A stretch of DNA of 64,000 bases from an uncultured Sulfurovum sp. (GTDB lineage Bacteria > Campylobacterota > Campylobacteria > Campylobacterales > Sulfurovaceae). The stretch spans positions 87,072-151,071 of the forward strand of contig CACVAX010000013.1 in the NCBI GenBank assembly GCA_902727935.1, written 5' to 3'. Positions within the stretch are counted from its first letter, which is position 1, and every line of letters begins with the position of its first letter. Position numbers and translations under genes: made by a program. Under the pieces are notes generated by a model. It was not told the origin of the DNA. It saw only the letters and a program-made list of their open reading frames with translations, and searched no databases. Positions 58,051 to 64,000 of the stretch are shown here, piece after piece.

Positions 58051-58067
58051 AGAATAAGGAAAACAAT

Positions 58068-59207
58068 ATGGAAACAAAAACTAAAGAAATTATAGAAACA
58101 ACAATAGACGAACAAAATGAAAACTTACCAGCTGTTCAAGAAGAAGAAAAATCACAGCTAGAAATTGCCCTTAGTGAACTTGATTTCAATAACAGAAACT
58201 CAATCATTTATTTTGGAGCATCAGCACAAGAAGAACTTGATGATATCTCTAACCGAATGATTGATGGGGTAAAAAATAAAGATACAGGAGCAGCAGGTGC
58301 TGTTCTAAATGAAATGGTAGCTGCCATTAAAGGTTTTGACATTGAAGAGTTGAATCCTAACAAAAAATTACCATGGTACTCTAAGCTCTTTGGAGGCACA
58401 AAACCCTTGGTTAAATTTATGCAAGGCTACGAAGATGTTCGTGACCAAATAGATGAAATTTCTAATAACCTTGAAACCCATAAAAGTACGCTCATGAAAG
58501 ATGTGGTCTCTTTAGACAAACTTTATGAAGCCAATTTAGATTATTTTAGGAGACTAGAACTCTATATTCAAGCTGGAGAAATCAAGAAAAAAGAGTTAGA
58601 AGAACAAGTGTTGCCAGAATACATTAGTAAAGCTGAATCATCAGAGATGATGGCAATTCAAGAGCTTAAAGAAGTACGAGGCTTTGCTGATGATTTAGAA
58701 CGCCGTGTACATGACTTAAGACTTTCACGACAGGTTACCATGCAATCGCTTCCAAGTATTCGATTGATTCAAGAAAATGATAAATCACTGATTACTAAAA
58801 TCTCTTCTACACTGGTAAACACCGTTCCACTTTGGAGAAACCAATTGGCACAAACAGTCACCATTTTTAGATCACATGAATCAGCCAAAGCACTTAAAGA
58901 TGCTGCTGACTTGACCAATGAACTTTTAGAAAAAAATGCTGAAGGATTAAGAGATGCTAACAGAGAAGTTAGAACCCAAATGGAGCGTGGTATTTTTGAT
59001 ATTGAAAGTATTAAAGTAGCAAACAATACCCTTATTGCCACCCTCAATGATTCATTAGAAATTGCTGAAGAAGGAAAACAAGCCAGAGAAAAAGCACTCG
59101 TTGAGCTTGAAAATACTGAACATGAACTCAAAGAAGCACTTTTATCAACCAAAGCTAAACTTGAAGCACTTCCTGAAGAGAGTGTTGCTGACGTAACTAA
59201 AGGATAA
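58068..59207 (+). CDS. TelA-family toxic anion resistance protein
   Basis: 379 aa; SLPSIRLIQENDKSLITKISSTLVNTVPLWRNQLAQTVTIFR is the TelA signature region. Confidence 0.93.
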   Translation: METKTKEIIETTIDEQNENLPAVQEEEKSQLEIALSELDFNNRNSIIYFGASAQEELDDISNRMIDGVKNKDTGAAGAVLNEMVAAIKGFDIEELNPNKKLPWYSKLFGGTKPLVKFMQGYEDVRDQIDEISNNLETHKSTLMKDVVSLDKLYEANLDYFRRLELYIQAGEIKKKELEEQVLPEYISKAESSEMMAIQELKEVRGFADDLERRVHDLRLSRQVTMQSLPSIRLIQENDKSLITKISSTLVNTVPLWRNQLAQTVTIFRSHESAKALKDAADLTNELLEKNAEGLRDANREVRTQMERGIFDIESIKVANNTLIATLNDSLEIAEEGKQAREKALVELENTEHELKEALLSTKAKLEALPEESVADVTKG

Positions 59208-59210
59208 AGA

Positions 59211-60329
59211 ATGGGATTTTTTGACTGGGTATTTGGACAATTTATTGATGTAATTGAATGGACGGATGATTCTCACGACACAATGGTCTATAGGTTTCCA
59301 AGACAGAACAATGAGATTAAGTATGGTGCGAAACTCACCGTACGTGAATCACAAATGGCAATCTTTGTCAATGAAGGGGTCATCGCTGATGTTTTAGGTC
59401 CAGGGATTTATGAATTAGAAACCAAAAACTTACCTATTATGACTTCGATTGAACATTGGGATCATGCTTTTAATTCACCTTTTAAAGCTGAAGTTTATTT
59501 TGTAAATACCAAGCGTTTCACCGACTTAAAATGGGGAACTAAAAACCCCATAATGGTACGTGACCCTGAATTTAGTATGGTTCGGCTAAGAGCATTTGGT
59601 ACCTATGAGATTCGTATTACTAATCCTAAACAATTTATGAATGAAATCGTAGGAACAGACAATCACTTCACTACAGATGAGATTGATGAGCAGTTAACCA
59701 ACCTTATTATTTCAAAATTTACTACCATTGTCGGTGACAGTAAAGTTCCTGTGCTTGATATGGCATCAAACTATGAAAAATTCTCTGAATACATTTCAGA
59801 AAAAATTGCTCCTTATTTTGAAGAGTATGGTCTAAACCTTACTAAAATTTTAGTTGAGAACATCTCTTTACCTGCCAATGTTGAAAAAGCCTTAGATGAA
59901 AGATCAAGTCGTGAAATCACAGGCAATCTTGATGATAACATCAAATACCAAACAGGTCAAGCCTTAGGTTCGCAAACAGGTGGTACAATGGGTGATATGA
60001 TTGGTATGGGTGCAGGTATTGCACTGGGTCAAAATATGGCTGAAAGCTTGGCAAAAAAAAGCCTTGACACAAAAAGCCTTAATAAGAATAGTATAGACAA
60101 AAATACACCACCCCCCTTACCTCAAAGAAATAGTACCATGTACTATGTCGCCTTAAATGATGAAAAAGAAGGTCCTTATGATATTCGAACCATTCAACTT
60201 TTTATTAATGACAAAAAAATTGAAAAAGAGACATTGGTCTGGACAGAAGGACAAAAAGATTGGGTAGAGGCGTATAGCCTGTTGGAAAAATATTTTTTAG
60301 CTACGCCTCCACCTTTACCAAAAAACTAA
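59211..60329 (+). CDS. SPFH/Band-7 (YdjI-like) protein with C-terminal GYF_2 domain
   Basis: 372 aa; DDSHDTMVYRFPRQNNEIKYGAKLTVRESQMAIFVNEGVIADVLGPGIYELET SPFH start; C-terminal YYVALNDEKEGPYDIRTIQLFINDKKIEKETLVWTEGQKDWVEA GYF_2. Confidence 0.9.
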   Translation: MGFFDWVFGQFIDVIEWTDDSHDTMVYRFPRQNNEIKYGAKLTVRESQMAIFVNEGVIADVLGPGIYELETKNLPIMTSIEHWDHAFNSPFKAEVYFVNTKRFTDLKWGTKNPIMVRDPEFSMVRLRAFGTYEIRITNPKQFMNEIVGTDNHFTTDEIDEQLTNLIISKFTTIVGDSKVPVLDMASNYEKFSEYISEKIAPYFEEYGLNLTKILVENISLPANVEKALDERSSREITGNLDDNIKYQTGQALGSQTGGTMGDMIGMGAGIALGQNMAESLAKKSLDTKSLNKNSIDKNTPPPLPQRNSTMYYVALNDEKEGPYDIRTIQLFINDKKIEKETLVWTEGQKDWVEAYSLLEKYFLATPPPLPKN

Positions 60330-60341
60330 AAAGTCAAAACA

Positions 60342-61469
60342 TTGAAATTTAAATCGATTAATTTCACCTGTAAGCATTGTGGTGCACCCTTACGCTTTAG
60401 CCCCATTCACAACTCCTTAGATTGTGAATTTTGTGGCACACAAGAGTCCATTGAAGAATCTGTAGAACGCATCAAAGAGTATGACTTACAAGAAGCACTG
60501 GCACATTTAAAGCATCATCATGAACAAGAAATTTCTAAAGAGGTAAGTTGTAGTAAGTGTGCTGCTACTTTTAATATGACCCCTTATTCAGTCTCTTCTA
60601 ATTGTCCCTATTGTGGTACTCCTGCCATTACGAATTTTGTCAAAGAGATTACCCCAAAATCTTTACTTCCTTTTCATATTTCAGAAAAAAAAGCACATGA
60701 CCTTTTTAAAAAGTGGATTGGTTCACTTTGGTTAGCACCTTCGAAACTAAAAAAATTCTTTGAAAGTAATCAGAAACTAAAAGGTTACTATCTGCCTTAT
60801 TGGACTTATGATGCTGATACTTACACCAACTACCATGGTCAACGAGGGGATATCTATTATGTTCAAGTTCAAAAAACTGTTATGGTAGATGGACGACAAG
60901 AACGACGAACGGTACAAGAATCAAGAATACGCTGGACACCTGTTTCAGGACATGTTTCTAATAGTTTTGATGACATTACCATTGGTGCATCTAAAACCAT
61001 TTCAAATACCATTTTAGATAACCTAAGCCCTTGGCACACTGAAGTACTTGTTCCTTTTAACCCAAAATATCTCTCTGGATTTGATTCAGAAGAGTATACC
61101 ATTGGTTTAGATAATGGTTTTGAACTTGCCAAGGTAAAAATGACTCATATTATTCGTCAAGATATTAGGGATGACATTGGGGGAGACCAGCAACAGATAT
61201 CGCACTTAAGTACGCAATATAATAATACTTCTTATAAAAATGTTCTTTTTCCCATTTGGACAGCAGAATTTAAATGGAAAAATAAAATGTATAATTATGC
61301 CATAAATGGACAAACAGGGAAAGTAACAGGAGAGCGTCCCTACTCATGGCTAAAAATTGCAGCCATTGTAGGAACACTTTCAGGAGGAGCTGGGGGTGCT
61401 GTTTATGTTGACCAACATCCTGAAGTTATTCAAGAGATAAAAAGTATTAGCCTTGAATACCTTGGCTAA
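60342..61469 (+). CDS. TFIIB-type zinc-ribbon protein (YdjG-like)
   Basis: 375 aa; CKHCGAPLRFSPIHNSLDCEFCGTQE and CSKCAATFNMTPYSVSSNCPYCGTPAI paired zinc ribbons; KGYYLPYWTYDADTYTNYHGQRG domain; C-terminal TM. Confidence 0.87.
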   Translation: MKFKSINFTCKHCGAPLRFSPIHNSLDCEFCGTQESIEESVERIKEYDLQEALAHLKHHHEQEISKEVSCSKCAATFNMTPYSVSSNCPYCGTPAITNFVKEITPKSLLPFHISEKKAHDLFKKWIGSLWLAPSKLKKFFESNQKLKGYYLPYWTYDADTYTNYHGQRGDIYYVQVQKTVMVDGRQERRTVQESRIRWTPVSGHVSNSFDDITIGASKTISNTILDNLSPWHTEVLVPFNPKYLSGFDSEEYTIGLDNGFELAKVKMTHIIRQDIRDDIGGDQQQISHLSTQYNNTSYKNVLFPIWTAEFKWKNKMYNYAINGQTGKVTGERPYSWLKIAAIVGTLSGGAGGAVYVDQHPEVIQEIKSISLEYLG

Positions 61470-61484
61470 AACCAAAGCACTATA

Positions 61485-61988
61485 TCAAACTTTCTTTGTC
61501 AAAATTTTATAAATAATAAACCCAAAAAAGAGTGTGATACCTATGGAAAAATAGATAGGTACGCCTTTGGTAATAACAAAAACAACGATTAAAATGGCAA
61601 AAAGTGTGGGTACTTCATTGTAGGCTCTAAAGAATTGACCATCTTTTATACATTCATCACGTTCAAGTACTTTTCTAAAATATTCTAAAGAAAAAGAGTA
61701 CGCAACCATCAAGACCAACATAAAAAGTTTGGCAATCATCCAAGCTTGATCTAAAAGAGCTGGGTTCAAATAGATAAGTGTTCCACCAGAAGCAATCGTT
61801 GCCCACATCGCTGGCATACCAATCACTTTATAAATTTTTCGCTCTTGTATCTTTACCACATCCGTAAAAGCTTTGGTTTCTTTGTTCTCTTGATGATAAA
61901 CAAAAAGTCTTGGCATATAAAATAGCATGGTCATCCATGATAAAACAGCAATCATATGAAACGCTAATATTTCTGAATAGTAAGTCAT
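61485..61988 (-). CDS. hemJ: Protoporphyrinogen IX oxidase HemJ (UPF0093)
   Basis: 167 aa; AFHMIAVLSWMTMLFYMPRLFVYHQEN, KLFMLVLMVAYSFSLEYF. Confidence 0.9.
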   Translation of the reverse strand: MTYYSEILAFHMIAVLSWMTMLFYMPRLFVYHQENKETKAFTDVVKIQERKIYKVIGMPAMWATIASGGTLIYLNPALLDQAWMIAKLFMLVLMVAYSFSLEYFRKVLERDECIKDGQFFRAYNEVPTLFAILIVVFVITKGVPIYFSIGITLFFGFIIYKILTKKV

Positions 61989-61990
61989 AT

Positions 61991-63277
61991 CTATTCCTTT
62001 TTTAAATTTAGCGTATCATATCTTTTTTCTATCTCAAAATCAATTACTTCATATTCCCCCTTATACTCTTTACAAGCATAAACCATAATGTCATAGGTTT
62101 TTCCTAGTTTTAAACTTTTTTCAACGCCAAAAATATCAATAACTTTTTTAACGTTGCTTTGGGAGATGCTCACTTTATTTTTTTCTATGCCAATAACTTT
62201 AACCTGTTTTAATAATAAAGGATAATGAGGTGTTTTTAGATAAAGATCATCAATCAAACCCTCTTTACTAGATTGAGGCTTTTTAATAAAAGGAACTGCT
62301 GTTGAAAACTTTGCAACTATGGGTAAATGATCCGAATAGCCTTGACCTTTATGGCGATTTTTTTTATAAACCCAACGAAAGATGTATCCCTTTTTATGAA
62401 AAAGATAACGCTTTTTAAAGACAAAAAAAGAATCATTAACATAATCAAGACCTTTTCCATCAAAAAGTGTTTTGGGAATAACCATGGCATCGAGTGCTTG
62501 TTTATTGCCATAAAAGTTATGACTCCAACGTTTATAATTTGCTAACTCTAACCATAAATTATAATGCGATAAAATATTGGTTGCTAAGTCATTAATTCTA
62601 AAAAACTTGTTATTTTTTCCTGTGGTCTTTAAAACATGATTAATCGCTGTTTTTTTGGTACTTAAGAACTCATCATAGTCATTATTAAAATCTCCAAGCA
62701 CAATATATTCACTATTTTTAGGCAATGCTTTTAACCTTTGAACCAATGCATTTGCTGAAGTAATACGTTTGTGTTCTCCTGAACGTTTTGATGACCAATG
62801 ATTCACAAAAATATAAAAACTAGTATTATTCACTTTAAATTTCGTTTCTAAAATATTACGATAAACCAAACTCTTAGAAACGTCAATCTCTTTATAATGC
62901 TCAATCGGAATTTTTGAAAGCAGTGCTACCTGTATGGCTAATTTTTTCTTCTTGGTTATCACAGCGTATTGATAGTGACAGCCTACTCTTTTTAGAGTGT
63001 ATTGCAAAAGTTTTAAAGTATTTTCATTTTCAATCTCTTGAAGCCCTATAATATCAGCATTAATATCACAAATAACTTCCGAAATATTTAAAAGTTTTTT
63101 CTTTAAATTTTCTCTCGTCCAATTATGCTGGTTGGGTTGATATTGTGTGTATTCCGTATGATTATTTTGCATGTCAAAAAGATTCTCAACATTATAAGAA
63201 GCTATTTTAAGAGTAGTTGCATTTAGAAAGAGTGTGAAGGAAAAGATAAATAATACAATTTTAGACATAAAAGTCAC
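61991..63277 (-). CDS. Endonuclease/exonuclease/phosphatase family protein (secreted)
   Basis: 428 aa; IASYNVENLFDMQNNHTEY, DIIGLQEIENENTL, YIVLGDFNNDYDEF, YSDHLPIVAKF. Confidence 0.93.
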   Translation of the reverse strand: MTFMSKIVLFIFSFTLFLNATTLKIASYNVENLFDMQNNHTEYTQYQPNQHNWTRENLKKKLLNISEVICDINADIIGLQEIENENTLKLLQYTLKRVGCHYQYAVITKKKKLAIQVALLSKIPIEHYKEIDVSKSLVYRNILETKFKVNNTSFYIFVNHWSSKRSGEHKRITSANALVQRLKALPKNSEYIVLGDFNNDYDEFLSTKKTAINHVLKTTGKNNKFFRINDLATNILSHYNLWLELANYKRWSHNFYGNKQALDAMVIPKTLFDGKGLDYVNDSFFVFKKRYLFHKKGYIFRWVYKKNRHKGQGYSDHLPIVAKFSTAVPFIKKPQSSKEGLIDDLYLKTPHYPLLLKQVKVIGIEKNKVSISQSNVKKVIDIFGVEKSLKLGKTYDIMVYACKEYKGEYEVIDFEIEKRYDTLNLKKE

Positions 63278-63320
63278 TTCAGTTTAGCTCATTACGAAGC
63301 CAAAGCTTCGTAAAAACAGG

Positions 63321-63770
63321 TTATTTAAACATCTTACTTAACATGTTCATCGCACCATCTACCCCACCAACTTGATTTAACATGGTATCAATGATAGAAC
63401 CTTCACCCGATGTCGCATTGTCTATTACATTGGGTAACATATCAGCCAATGCACCTGTCGCCGACTCTTCAGAAAGCCCTAAAGATGATGCAAACTCAGA
63501 AACCTTATCAGCTCCGAGTAAATCCATAACAGAATCAGCAGAAATAGCTTCATTTTCACCATTACCTAACCACGAACCAACAACTGAACCTAAACCATTT
63601 TCTGAAAGTCCAGACATAATATTACTTAAGTCAATACCACCATCAGAACCACCCCCAAGTAAAGAACCTAATGCTCCTGTAAGTGCATCACTGTCCAGTC
63701 CTGTTGTTGCCTCATCACTGTTATTTTGAATGACATTTGCACCCATTTGTAATAAGCTTGTTAAATCCAT
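63321..63770 (-). CDS. YidB/DUF937-type low-complexity Gly/Ser-rich protein
   Basis: 149 aa; ALTGALGSLLGGGSDGG...LGADKVSEFASSLGLSEESATGALADMLPNVIDNAT. Confidence 0.82.
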   Translation of the reverse strand: MDLTSLLQMGANVIQNNSDEATTGLDSDALTGALGSLLGGGSDGGIDLSNIMSGLSENGLGSVVGSWLGNGENEAISADSVMDLLGADKVSEFASSLGLSEESATGALADMLPNVIDNATSGEGSIIDTMLNQVGGVDGAMNMLSKMFK

Positions 63771-64000
63771 CTTATTTATCCTTGTTTAATTTAATGGATA
63801 AAGTATAGCGAAAAGCATGTTATGCTTTTCTGATATGAAATATACATATAAATCATGCTACTATACTAGACGAAAAAAAACCATCCTATAAAGAATAGCT
63901 GAAGTCTAAGCTATTTTTTAAAGACAGAGCTATTTTGTTTAATTATTTGAGTATTTGAAAAGAGTATTCAAATGACTAAATAAAATAAAGTAACAATATT

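Noticed and set aside
63382-63729. 115-aa Ser/Pro-rich plus-strand ORF
   Set aside because: Antisense to the Gly/Ser-rich YidB-like gene; composition is a mirror of that gene.
1-64000. CRISPR array or prophage
   Set aside because: No regularly spaced repeats and no capsid/terminase/tail-like genes were seen; the only mobile element recognised is the ISAs1 copy.

Overview
The window looks like an AT-rich chromosomal segment from a chemolithoautotrophic Campylobacterota-type (epsilonproteobacterial) bacterium. The lineage is my inference from protein style, the reductive-TCA-type oxidoreductases and the DAB inorganic-carbon transporter; it was not computed. Housekeeping genes: ruvA (partial), murJ, proB, obgE, rnpB, dnaX, murC, tig, glmU, coaBC, uppS, prepilin peptidase, an LptF/G-type permease, truA and hemJ. 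Metabolic blocks: two adjacent 2-oxoacid:acceptor oxidoreductase clusters that share one ferredoxin subunit, and a dabB-membrane protein-dabA operon followed by two small paralogous Cys-containing proteins and a COG0523 GTPase. Accessory block (about 1.27-9.96 kb): a defence island with (a) a yhcG/DUF1016 nuclease gene broken by a frameshift and by an ISAs1-family IS with visible inverted repeats and target duplication, and (b) a translationally coupled operon of a nuclease-methyltransferase fusion, a specificity subunit, a PtuA-like ATPase and a PtuB-like HNH protein, with no HsdR translocase. The island is bracketed by an intact hemerythrin gene and a decayed copy of a hemerythrin 3' end. 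Other items worth a second look: a structured RNA candidate with mutually exclusive anti-terminator/terminator-like helices upstream of hemerythrin; a Clp-like AAA fused to an FtsH-like AAA with a degenerate HExxH; an XpaC/TelA/SPFH-GYF2/zinc-ribbon operon; a ModE-porin gene pair; and a murJ gene with no canonical start codon. No tRNA, rRNA or CRISPR array was recognised. All assignments were made by reading the sequence, with no database search.
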